From NCBI GenBank assembly GCA_021795095.1, contig JAJYPU010000073.1:1-8771 (forward strand): a DNA stretch of 8,771 nt, in the 5' to 3' direction. A program made the translations under genes and the position numbers. The DNA is from Actinomycetes bacterium. GTDB lineage: Bacteria > Actinomycetota > Acidimicrobiia > Acidimicrobiales > RAAP-2. Positions 1 to 6,927 of this stretch are shown here, piece after piece (within the stretch, counting starts at the first letter, position 1; each line of letters starts with the position of its first letter). Below the pieces are notes generated by a model, which was not told the origin of the DNA, ran no database searches, and worked only from the letters and a program-made list of their open reading frames with translations.

Positions 1-1
1 C

Positions 2-1024
2 GGCTACAACGCCGTTGGTTGGAGTCTTGGCGCGGTCCTCGGCATCGTGGTCGGGGGATTGATCGTCAACTACATGTCGTGGCGTTGGATCTTCTGGATC
101 AACGTGCCCATCGGTGGGGTGGCGCTCCTGCTCGCGATCCGGGTGCTCCACGAGCGAGGGGAGCGATCCTCTCGACGATTCGACGTCATCGGTATGGTCA
201 CGCTCGGTCTCGGACTCTTCGGCGTGCTCTGGGCGATGACCAAACTGGCCACCACCTCGATCGACGCTTCGCTCGTCGCCTACTTGGTGGGCGGGATCGT
301 GTTCGTGGTCTTCTTCGTCTTCGTCGAGTCACGTCAGCGCGAACCGATGCTCGACCTCGCGTTGCTCAAAATTCCCACGATGATGCCATCGCTGCTGGCC
401 TCGATGTTCCAAGGCCTCGCTAACTTCGCGACACTCTTCCTCGTCATTATGTACCTCCAGGGGTCGAGAGGGCTCTCCCCGCTGCACGCGTCGCTACTCC
501 TCGTGCCCGGCTACGTCGTCGGTTCCGCAGTCGGTCCACTGGCGGGTCGCATGGCGGACCGGTTCGGGCCGGTGCTGCCAGCGACCACTGGACTCGGGCT
601 GCAGGTGGTGGCCCTCGCCCTCTACGCCCACCTCGAGATCACGAGCGGGCTGTGGTTGGTGGTGCTCGCGAGCGTGATCAACGGGATTGGCTCGAGCTCT
701 TTCTTCCCGGCGAACTCGGCGGCGGTGATGAAGGCGTCACCGCCGCAGGTCTTTGGGATCGCCTCGGGCGTGTTGCGCACGTTCGCGAATATCGGGATGG
801 TCTTCTCCTTCGCCGTCTCGATCCTGGTCGCCTCGCGGTCCATCTCCAAGCACCTCGCCTTCGCGATCTTCGTCGGAACGACGAACCTGAAGGGTCACGC
901 CGCCATCGCCTTCACGACGGGACTGCACGCCGCCTTCTACGCCTCGATGAGCTTCATGGTCCTCGCGGCAGCACTCTCGGCCTCGCGACACCGGCTCGCG
1001 GCGCGTACCGGTGCGCACGCGTGA
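2..1024 (+). CDS. DHA2-type MFS drug/H+ antiporter, C-terminal part (5' end outside window)
   Basis: This is an inner-membrane proton-coupled efflux pump of the major facilitator superfamily, probably of the 14-helix DHA2 (EmrB/QacA) group. The frame is open from base 2, so the gene starts upstream; about 340 residues are visible. The visible part opens with the glycine-rich antiporter motif C region (GYNAVGWSLGAVLG, then VGG) followed by the DHA2 signature WRWIFWINVPIGG. Several hydrophobic helices follow, with a cytoplasmic-loop motif GRMADRFGPVLP in the second half and a late helix containing FFPANSAAVM and GIASGVLRTFANIG. The product ends in a short basic tail (SASRHRLAARTGAHA). It converges on the universal stress protein gene and belongs to the same broad family as the pump at 1737-3608, though the sequences differ clearly. 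The substrate cannot be told from sequence. Confidence 0.93.
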   Translation, partial: GYNAVGWSLGAVLGIVVGGLIVNYMSWRWIFWINVPIGGVALLLAIRVLHERGERSSRRFDVIGMVTLGLGLFGVLWAMTKLATTSIDASLVAYLVGGIVFVVFFVFVESRQREPMLDLALLKIPTMMPSLLASMFQGLANFATLFLVIMYLQGSRGLSPLHASLLLVPGYVVGSAVGPLAGRMADRFGPVLPATTGLGLQVVALALYAHLEITSGLWLVVLASVINGIGSSSFFPANSAAVMKASPPQVFGIASGVLRTFANIGMVFSFAVSILVASRSISKHLAFAIFVGTTNLKGHAAIAFTTGLHAAFYASMSFMVLAAALSASRHRLAARTGAHA

Positions 1025-1234
1025 GTCGATGACGCCTGATCGTTGGTCGGAACGTCACTGCCCTGAACTCGACCTCCTCGAGTACGGCCAGAGAGGCCGG
1101 GTCTCACGTGGAGAAGGCACCCAAGACTGACGAGGTTTCCCTGGTGGCACGGGGCATCGGGACGACGGGCGCTCGACCTCTCGTGCCGTCACCGTCGCGA
1201 GATGCCCGGGCCGACGGCGATAGTTGATAACCGA

Positions 1235-1266
1235 GCGACCGGCGCACCGTCGGCGGGTGCGGTCGC
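1235..1266. terminator. GC-rich stem-loop between convergent genes, possible bidirectional terminator
   Basis: GCGACC (1235-1240) pairs with GGTCGC (1261-1266), and GCACC (1244-1248) pairs with GGTGC (1256-1260). A three-base bulge (GGC) and a 7-base loop are left. The structure lies 22 bases beyond the stop of the minus-strand stress-protein gene and about 210 bases after the stop of the plus-strand transporter. There is no clear T-run on either side, so it is not a canonical intrinsic terminator. The rest of the 1025-1288 gap holds nothing else I can recognise. Confidence 0.4.
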
Positions 1267-1288
1267 CTCGACATACCAGCCGGGTCAG

Positions 1289-1702
1289 TCAGGGCACGAC
1301 GAGGACCGGGTAGTGACCCCGGGCGAGCAATTGGCGCGGAACGCCGCCGACGCGCAGGTGCAGATGGGCCGAGCGGCCAACGACGATGAGGTCCGCCGCG
1401 CGGTCCGCCGCCAGTGACTCGAGCTCGATGGCGATCTCACCGACACGCCACGCGAAGTCGCCACTCACGTGCGCGCGACTCAACGCGTCGGTAACGAAGT
1501 TCGAGAGGTCGTCGTCGAGCCGGTCGTCGAGCGGTGGTGTGGGCGTGACGAAGGAGCCCGCGGCGGCGAGGGCGGGTACGTGGGCGACACAACACGCGTG
1601 CACGCACCCGTGCTCGCGCTCGGCCAGGTCGATTGCCATCGCGAAGGCTCGATAGGCGGTCTGGGACCCGTCGACGCCGACGATGATGCTGTTGATGGTC
1701 AT
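1289..1702 (-). CDS. Universal stress protein (UspA family), single domain, degenerate ATP loop
   Basis: This 137-aa cytoplasmic protein has the alpha/beta universal stress fold. The N terminus reads SIIVGVDGS with Asp11 at the usual nucleotide-contact position, and the C terminus ends in the typical last strand YPVLVVP. ATG 1702 is chosen over longer in-frame starts because AGGAGGT lies just upstream and the family begins immediately before this first strand. The usual ATP-binding loop G-x2-G-x9-G(S/T) is altered: at residues 109-120 it reads GRSAHLHLRVGG, with Ala for the second Gly, a shortened spacer and Gly in place of Ser/Thr. ATP binding may therefore be weak or lost (inference). The gene starts 34 bases after the efflux-pump stop on the same strand, so it is probably the last gene of the marR-pump unit. 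Confidence 0.93.
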   Translation of the reverse strand: MTINSIIVGVDGSQTAYRAFAMAIDLAEREHGCVHACCVAHVPALAAAGSFVTPTPPLDDRLDDDLSNFVTDALSRAHVSGDFAWRVGEIAIELESLAADRAADLIVVGRSAHLHLRVGGVPRQLLARGHYPVLVVP

Positions 1703-1736
1703 CGGGACCTCCTCGTGAACTCGTCGCGCGCGGTGC

Positions 1737-3608
1737 TCATGGCTGGGGCGGTTCGCTCGCTGGCGTCGCGAGTCCATGGTGAACCGAGTGGATCGACTCG
1801 CTCTGGCGAGGCCTAGCGCCGTCCGATCCACTTACCACGCCGTCACTCAGGGTCGCGATCTCATTAACTGGTTGTCCAAGGCTGATGGCGGCGAGGCGGG
1901 CCTTTTGAGCGCGTGACTCATCGTCCTCATGGATGAACTGCTTGCCGCGCAGCGCCGAGGCGACCGCCGCGATGAGGCTCATCACGACGGCGAAGAGCAA
2001 GATTTCGGTGAGCGAGTGCTTGAATGCCGGTCCGATGAGCTGGGGGAAGAAGGACCGTCCCGTGATCAGTGTCGCCTGCTGGGGTGCCAAATGTGACAGC
2101 ACCTGTGGTCCGAGCAGACTCTTCAGCGGGTTCAAACCCAAGAACGCGGCGAAGAGGTAGCCGAGGGGTGCCACGTGCGCGAGTCGCCCGGCCGCAGCGG
2201 CTGGCACTCCGTGTGCCACCAGGCCCGTGGCCATGGCGTGCGGCACACTGGCGTTCAGGCCGAACACGAGCAGGGTGAAGAAGAGTCCCATCGAAAGTGG
2301 GAGCCCCGCGTTGGCGAACGTTACCCGCATTCCCGAGGCCGCTCCGCGGTGACGGGCGGGGACCGAGTTCATGATGGCCGCAGCGTTCGGCGACGCGAAC
2401 AGCCCATTCGAGATGCCGAGTAGCAACATCACGACGGCGAATGGCCAGTAGCTGAAGTTGGCTGGAAAGGTGATGATGAGTGCAAACATCGCCGCTGAGA
2501 GCAGCATTCCGCCCGTCGCGAAGGGCCGGGCGCCGTAACGGTCAGAGAGGATCCCCGACACCGGACCGATGACCACGAAGCCCAGCATGAAGGGGATCAT
2601 GTAGATCCCGGCCCACAGGGGGGTGACGGTGAAGCCATAACCGTGCTGGGGCAGCCAGATACCCTGGAACCAGATCATCAACATGAACTGGAAGCCGCCA
2701 CGTCCGACCGCCGCGAGGAACTGCGCCGCGTTGCCGGCGGCGAAGGAGCGGATTCGAAAGAGCGACATGCGGAACATCGGGTCGGGCACCCTGGTCTCGA
2801 TGAACGCGAAGAGCACGAGCAGCGCGAGTCCCGCGAAGACCATCTCCAGCACGAAGGGATTCCCCCAGCCGGTGAGCGAGTGGCCGTACGGCTTGATCCC
2901 GTAGGTCACCCCCGTGAGCAGCATGGCCAGTCCCGCCGCGAAGGAGATGTTCCCGAGCCAGTCGATCTTGGCCTTGATGTGGATGCCGATGTCCTTCAGT
3001 TTGAGGTACGCCCACACGGTGCCAAACAACCCGATGGGAACGTTCGCGAGGAAGACCCAACGCCAACCGACCTGTGAGAGCAGGCCGCCGACGAGGATGC
3101 CGAGGAACGACCCCAGGATCGCTGCGATCATGTTCGTGCCCAGGGCCAAGCCCAGTTGCTTGGCCGGGAAGGCGTCGGTGAGGATGGCGGCCGAGTTCGC
3201 CATGAGCATCGCCGCGCCGATGGCCTGGAACATTCGCAGGATGATGATCTCCAACGCCCCCGTGGAGCCAGAGCTCCACACCAGTGAGAGAAGGATCGCG
3301 CCCAGTGTGAACCACGCGAAGCCGAGGTTGTACATCCTCACCCGGCCGAAGATGTCGCCGATGCGCCCAACGGTCACCACGACGGCAGCCATCACGAGCA
3401 TGTAGCCCATCATGATCCAGAGCAGGTACGGGAAGTTCGACGGCAACAGCGGGTCGAGATGGATGCCTCGGAAGATCACGGGCAGGGCGATCATGAGGCT
3501 CGAGGCGTTGAGGGTCGCCAGGAGCACGCCGATCGTCGTGTTGGACAGGACGAGCCACTTGTAGTTGGGCCCCACGATCGGCGCGTGGGTGTATGTCGAG
3601 TCGCTCAC
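1737..3608 (-). CDS. DHA2-family MFS multidrug efflux transporter (EmrB/QacA-like)
   Basis: This 623-aa inner-membrane drug/proton antiporter is predicted to have 14 helices. Visible motifs are motif A GRIGDIFGRVRMYN (residues 81-94), motif B with Arg125 in LRMFQAIGAAM, motif C around residues 153-174 (LGLALGTNM, then GILVGG), and the DHA2 block GWRWVFLANVPIG (181-193). A second-half loop reads SGILSDRYGARP. A long extracytoplasmic segment of roughly 80 residues lies before the last helix, as in related actinobacterial pumps. After it comes a hydrophilic tail of about 70 residues (554-623), which makes the protein longer than the usual ~500 aa. The start is GTG, and its last two bases lie inside the marR stop (GTGA, 4-base overlap), implying translational coupling. 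The gene is most likely controlled by the adjacent MarR repressor. The substrate is unknown. Confidence 0.95.
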   Translation of the reverse strand: MSDSTYTHAPIVGPNYKWLVLSNTTIGVLLATLNASSLMIALPVIFRGIHLDPLLPSNFPYLLWIMMGYMLVMAAVVVTVGRIGDIFGRVRMYNLGFAWFTLGAILLSLVWSSGSTGALEIIILRMFQAIGAAMLMANSAAILTDAFPAKQLGLALGTNMIAAILGSFLGILVGGLLSQVGWRWVFLANVPIGLFGTVWAYLKLKDIGIHIKAKIDWLGNISFAAGLAMLLTGVTYGIKPYGHSLTGWGNPFVLEMVFAGLALLVLFAFIETRVPDPMFRMSLFRIRSFAAGNAAQFLAAVGRGGFQFMLMIWFQGIWLPQHGYGFTVTPLWAGIYMIPFMLGFVVIGPVSGILSDRYGARPFATGGMLLSAAMFALIITFPANFSYWPFAVVMLLLGISNGLFASPNAAAIMNSVPARHRGAASGMRVTFANAGLPLSMGLFFTLLVFGLNASVPHAMATGLVAHGVPAAAAGRLAHVAPLGYLFAAFLGLNPLKSLLGPQVLSHLAPQQATLITGRSFFPQLIGPAFKHSLTEILLFAVVMSLIAAVASALRGKQFIHEDDESRAQKARLAAISLGQPVNEIATLSDGVVSGSDGARPRQSESIHSVHHGLATPASEPPQP

Positions 3609-4093
3609 GATTGCATCTCCTGTACCTGGCGTGAGTCTGCGGGTGTCACGTCGCCCTCGGGCTCGTCGGCACTCAGTCGTTCGAGGACAGTGAGCGCTCG
3701 TTCGAGGGTTCGTCGATCGGTATCGGTGAGGACGCCGATTCGTCGGCTGAGCCAGGCGTTGCCCGACTCCTGGCGGCTCGCATAGAGCTTTTCACCCATG
3801 TCGGTGGCGGCGACCAGAACGCCACGGCGATCGGCGGGATTGCTCCGGCGTTCGATGAGACCCGCCTCTTCGAGCTTGTCGGCGAGACGCGTCGCCGCCG
3901 GGGATGGCAGGACCTCGATGTCTGCGAGTTGACCGATTCCGAGCGGTCCATCACGTACCACCGTCGCCAGAGCGGAGAGCTGCGTGATCGTCAACTCAGC
4001 GGTGTCTCGTCGTCGGGACTGGCGAGCGAGTCGGATCATCGACATGCGAAGCCGGTCGGCCAGCGCACTTGGCGTGACGTCGTTGGTGGTCAC
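3605..4093 (-). CDS. MarR-family transcriptional regulator
   Basis: This 162-aa winged helix-turn-helix protein is expected to bind DNA as a dimer and to lose affinity when a ligand binds. The helix-turn-helix covers about residues 36-78 (TITQLSALATVVRDGPLGIGQLADIEVLPSPAATRLADKL, in pieces), and the wing contains the MarR hallmark NPADRRG (85-91). Helices at both ends would form the dimer interface. The start is taken as GTG 4093, preceded by GGGGAGG at a short spacing. An in-frame GTG at 4108 would add five residues but lies before that ribosome site. The stop overlaps the start of the efflux pump by 4 bases. This linkage, together with the palindrome over the promoter, points to a local repressor of the pump and of itself. 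Confidence 0.95.
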   Translation of the reverse strand: MTTNDVTPSALADRLRMSMIRLARQSRRRDTAELTITQLSALATVVRDGPLGIGQLADIEVLPSPAATRLADKLEEAGLIERRSNPADRRGVLVAATDMGEKLYASRQESGNAWLSRRIGVLTDTDRRTLERALTVLERLSADEPEGDVTPADSRQVQEMQS

Positions 4094-4162
4094 GGAACCT
4101 CCCCACACTGGTCACCCACGCGAGCCAAACCCTGTTCGCGCGGGTGGCGTTCGATATGTACC

Positions 4163-4181
4163 AGTGATATTAAGTATTACT
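4163..4181. promoter_or_regulatory. Putative MarR operator: 19-base imperfect palindrome
   Basis: Read on the minus strand the site is AGTAATACTTAATATCACT. Seven of the nine base pairs around the central base are complementary (mismatches at positions 4/16 and 8/12). It is strikingly AT-rich for this GC-rich region, lies about 70 bases upstream of the marR GTG start, and overlaps both candidate -10 positions. Size, symmetry and placement fit a MarR-dimer operator. The assignment to this MarR is inference from position. Confidence 0.65.
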
Positions 4182-4196
4182 AGCAGCAATTGTCAA
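4167..4196 (-). promoter_or_regulatory. Promoter of the marR-efflux-usp unit (-35 TTGACA)
   Basis: A perfect TTGACA -35 hexamer reads on the minus strand at 4196-4191. The best -10 candidates are TAATAT at 4172-4167 (18-base spacer) and CTTAAT at 4174-4169 (16-base spacer), each matching TATAAT at four of six positions. Either would place the transcription start about 60-70 bases before the marR GTG. Repressor bound at the 4163-4181 palindrome would block polymerase. Confidence 0.6.
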
Positions 4197-4294
4197 CGAT
4201 GGTCATCGCAATGTTGCGGGGGACTGCGTGGGTGTGTGGTGGTGCAAGGGCAGCGGTGTGGAGACGTTGACGGCACAACTTCGGCCGAGCGATG

Positions 4295-5118
4295 TCAGCG
4301 GTATTTCTCGACGTCGACTCCGCCGTCGCGCGACCAGCCGTACTTCGCGAGGTAGCCCCTGCAGTCTGGCTTGCTGCCGTCAGTATCGGTCACGCCGTAC
4401 GCGTCCGCCAACTGGCGTGCGCTCGCGATGCCACCGGCCCAGCGCCACGCGTCGTGGTCGGCGGCGAGCCCGCGATGCCTCGCCCGACGTAGGTGGGCGA
4501 CTCCGAGATGGCAAAGCCTGGTGTTGAGACCTACGCCTCGCGCCAGGTGACTTCGGTCACCCCGAAGTTCTCGAACATACGCTCGGAGCACAACCAAACC
4601 GGGGCGACGCCAACGGCCACGAGCGGTTGCCTCCAGTTCGGCCGACAGACCGATCCCGATTCGCTCGACGTTGGCCTTGACCAAGGCGTAGTAGAAGCCG
4701 ACGTTGCGACGGAAGGTCACGTTCGACGCCGACGTACCGTCAGTCATCTCGACGATGACGCCTCGCCGACCGTTGACCGCGGCGGTGTCCAGCATGAACG
4801 CAATGGCGGCTTGACCCTCGTCGCGTCGGACCGTCGCGACGGGGGCGTCGACCGCTTCAGGATCGCCGCACCTTCGCTCGACTCGTGGTCAGCCACGAGT
4901 GTTCGTCCGTCACCCCCTGACGCATCAATGAGATCCCCGGTCTCCTCGATGGTCTCTGGCCGGTCGATCTCCGATGAACCAGAGACGCGGCTACTGCGTC
5001 CGGTCGTGTAGACGAAGAAGCCGGTGGGCGCCAGCTCGACCGCGATGGCGCGCCCGGCGGCCCGAGTCGTCCCGGCGACGAGGGCGACGGGCCGGTCGCG
5101 GTGGAGTCCCGCGCTCAC
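4295..5118 (-). pseudogene. Decayed SDR-family NAD(P)-dependent oxidoreductase
   Basis: This is the remnant of a short-chain dehydrogenase/reductase of about 290-300 aa. The first piece starts at GTG 5118 (MSAGLHRDRPVALVAGTTRAAG) and shows the glycine-rich cofactor loop, then YTTGRSS and the family-typical block DRPETIEETGDLI. Near 4870-4884 the frame shifts, and the next piece reads GDPEAVDAPVATVRRDEGQ. It runs straight into FMLDTAAVNGRRGVIVEMTDG, so about 50-60 residues, including the 'LVND' strand, appear deleted near 4805-4816. The catalytic YALVK (YxxxK) motif survives near 4680-4666. A second shift near 4620 leads to VAVGVAPVWLCSERMF, then FGVTEVTWREA, followed by an in-frame TAG at 4533-4531 and FAISESPTYVGRG. 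A third shift near 4470 restores the earlier frame for RQLADAYGVTDTDGSKPD and the end at 4295. The pieces are in family order, so this is one decayed gene. Confidence 0.85.
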
Positions 5119-5272
5119 AGTTGTGGAGTAACACCTCGGTGCGATCAATTGCAAAGCAACGTCGAAACGGCCGGGGACCTTCGTCATAACCGATCGCCAC
5201 TGACGTCTACCGTGGTCCCGATGAGTCAGGTTGGATCAGTCACGGTAGTTGGTACCGGTAACCAGCCGACGG

Positions 5273-5473
5273 TCAGTGCAGCCCGAGGAGTTTGAAGACG
5301 AGGAACGCGGGCCAGACGAAGGCTTTGGCGACGGCGACGATGACGAGCCAGAGACTCCCCGAGTGGGTGTGCAAGTAGTACACGAGCGCACCGATGAAGC
5401 CGAGAAGCCACCCGCCGCCTGCTCCGCCGGGACCGCTCCACGCGTTGGCTGAACCGCGGTGCCTGCGTGCCAT
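5273..5473 (-). CDS. Small two-helix membrane protein, unknown function
   Basis: This 66-aa protein has a basic, Gly-rich N terminus (MARRHRGSANAWSGPGGAGG), a first hydrophobic helix at about 21-35 (GWLLGFIGALVYYL) and a second at about 41-63 (LWLVIVAVAKAFVWPAFLVF). The pattern of GxIGAxVYY, then a VWPAFLVxxLL ending, resembles a widespread family of short uncharacterised bacterial membrane proteins; I recognise the pattern but know of no function. ATG 5473 is chosen because GGGAGGG sits six bases or fewer upstream. Longer in-frame starts would add an Arg/Pro-rich stretch that looks non-coding. It lies between the DUF664 gene and the SDR pseudogene on the same strand, with gaps of 255 and 154 bases. 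Confidence 0.8.
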   Translation of the reverse strand: MARRHRGSANAWSGPGGAGGGWLLGFIGALVYYLHTHSGSLWLVIVAVAKAFVWPAFLVFKLLGLH

Positions 5474-5728
5474 GTGCCCTCCCGCATCTCGTCGTGGAGC
5501 CCCACGCCCAGTATCGTCCCGATTGGGAGCGAGCGTGCGGACCATCGGCGGCGCGGGACGGCTCCCGCGACTCAACCGGGTGCGATCTCGTTCCGCGGGT
5601 TGGCAAGGACGACGACGGGGCCGATCCGCATCGTTCGGTCCGCCGACTTGCACATGTCCTAGATCGTCAACGCAGCGGAGCCGGTCGATTCTCATCGTGG
5701 CGGCGGTTGCGAGACGCCGAAGGTTCGT

Positions 5729-6271
5729 CTACTCGGGGGCGTCTTCGCCCACCAGTCCATCGATCGACTCACGAATGAGATCGGCGTGTCCCGTGTGGCG
5801 GGCGTACTCCTCGATGAGGTCGATGAGAACGCGGCGAAGGTTCGGCGTCTCGGTCCACGTCGTAATCGCGAGTGGTTGATCGAGTCCGGACGCGGCGAGC
5901 GTTTCGGTGACCGCCGCCTCGGAGCGAGCGACGGCCTCCAGCCAGAGGGATCGGAGCACTTCGGGGGAGTCGTCGGCCGCCGACGTCCACTCCCAGTCTT
6001 CGTGTTCGGCCACTGGCGACCACACCGCCGGGTACTCGCGGCCCAACAACTGGTGGGTGAAGTAATGGTCCTCGACGAGGGCCAGATGCTTGACCAGGCC
6101 ACCGAGGGTCACGGCGGAGGGGCCCAACGTCTGGCGCATGGCCACCGCGTCTAGACCACCGGTCTTCCAAGCGAAGGTGCGGCGATTACGGTGCAGGGCA
6201 CCCAAGAGCGCCTCGATCTCGTTCGGAGCGGCGGGGAACGGCCGCGGTGCCAAGTCGCTCGGCTTACTCAC
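5729..6271 (-). CDS. DinB/DUF664-family protein
   Basis: This 180-aa protein is predicted to be a four-helix bundle of the DinB superfamily, related to mycothiol- or bacillithiol-dependent metal enzymes. Visible family blocks are LLGALHRNRRTFAWKTGGL (22-40), GGLVKHLALVEDHYFTHQLLGRE (57-79), the SAADDSPEVLRSLW block (97-110) and the C-terminal EEYARHTGHADLIRESIDG (154-172). Candidate metal ligands are His62, His159 and/or His162. GTG 6271 is preferred because it gives a short family-like N terminus; ATG 6298 is an in-frame alternative and neither has a strong ribosome site. The gene diverges from the HEAT-repeat gene. The substrate is unknown, and thiol transferase activity is only a family-based guess. 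Confidence 0.88.
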   Translation of the reverse strand: MSKPSDLAPRPFPAAPNEIEALLGALHRNRRTFAWKTGGLDAVAMRQTLGPSAVTLGGLVKHLALVEDHYFTHQLLGREYPAVWSPVAEHEDWEWTSAADDSPEVLRSLWLEAVARSEAAVTETLAASGLDQPLAITTWTETPNLRRVLIDLIEEYARHTGHADLIRESIDGLVGEDAPE

Positions 6272-6473
6272 GACCCGAGTGTACGACGATGGTCGCATGT
6301 CGACAACGGTGATGGCCCGGCTGTCTCGGTTACGACGGGTCCGTACTCGCGATCCGTGCGTGCAGTGCCGCACGAGCCGCGCGGCGTAATGGGTGCGTCG
6401 TGCTCAGGACTCGCCGCGCGATCACCGTTCTCGAGACGAGCCCACGCTCGATGAGGTGTGGCACCATGCAAGG

Positions 6474-6902
6474 GTGCCGTCGAAATGGGGGATGACACCG
6501 CGCCAAAGCACCGAGACGATCTGTGCGCGGCGCGGGCGAAACGAGGTGATAGCCGGGTGTGTCGGCCTCCTCGAGGGCCGAACGGTCGACGACGAACTCA
6601 TCCTCGCACTCGGTGGACCGCACGCTCGACGCGTGCTCGATGGTTTTGAGGGTGGTCGAGAGGGCTACTGGCCACGAGTCTGGGCGGCGCGGGGACTTCT
6701 GCACGTCTTCGATGCGGTGGCGGTAGACGCGGTGATCCGCGCTGGCACTGACGACTCGTGGCGGGTACGCGAGATGGTGGCCAAAGTCGTCGCCGCACAC
6801 CGTGTCGACGAAGCGGCCCAGGCCGTCGCCGGTCTGCTGGACGATCCCGTGGCCCGGGTCCGTCGCGCCGCTGAGCGGGCCCTGACACGACTCGTTGGCT
6901 GA
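6474..6902 (+). CDS. HEAT-repeat domain protein
   Basis: This small soluble protein of about 142 aa is made of alpha-helical HEAT-like repeats, usually a protein-protein interaction scaffold. The start could be GTG 6474 (PSKWGMTPRQST...) or ATG 6492, and neither has a well-spaced ribosome site. GTG 6474 is used here and the upstream in-frame ATG 6393 is judged too long. An N-terminal helix pair (RGRNEVIAGCVGLLEGR) and a conserved ILALGGPHARRVLDG block precede the repeats. The repeats cover about residues 66-110 (YWPRVWAARGLLHVFD, then SWRVREMVAKVVAAHR) and 112-141 (DEAAQAVAGLLDDPVARVRRAAERAL). The W/VRxxAA pattern of the repeats is clear. The gene converges on the GNAT gene with a 25-base gap. 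The partner is unknown. Confidence 0.8.
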   Translation: MPSKWGMTPRQSTETICARRGRNEVIAGCVGLLEGRTVDDELILALGGPHARRVLDGFEGGREGYWPRVWAARGLLHVFDAVAVDAVIRAGTDDSWRVREMVAKVVAAHRVDEAAQAVAGLLDDPVARVRRAAERALTRLVG

Positions 6903-6927
6903 AAGCCCGCGACGGTCCTCGACGCGA

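Noticed and set aside
1202..1417. Plus-strand open frame of 71 codons between the first pump and the stress-protein gene
   Set aside because: More than half of it lies antisense to the well-supported UspA gene, it covers the stem-loop, and its product is low-complexity with no family resemblance.
2120..2150. GGTTCAAACCC, resembling a tRNA T-loop arm
   Set aside because: It lies inside the efflux pump coding frame, and no acceptor, D or anticodon arm can be built around it.
2542..3558. Long minus-strand frame of 338 codons inside the efflux pump gene
   Set aside because: It is out of frame with the pump, rich in Arg/His/Pro as expected for a shadow in GC-rich DNA, and the pump frame has every MFS motif.
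4493..5011. Plus-strand frame of 172 codons opposite the SDR remnant
   Set aside because: The minus strand holds ordered SDR pieces, while this frame has no recognisable motif and no ribosome site. It is a shadow of the pseudogene.
5700..5728. Five-base stem CGGCG/CGCCG just after the DUF664 stop
   Set aside because: The stem is too short, the loop is 9 bases and there is no T-run, so it is indistinguishable from chance in this GC-rich DNA.
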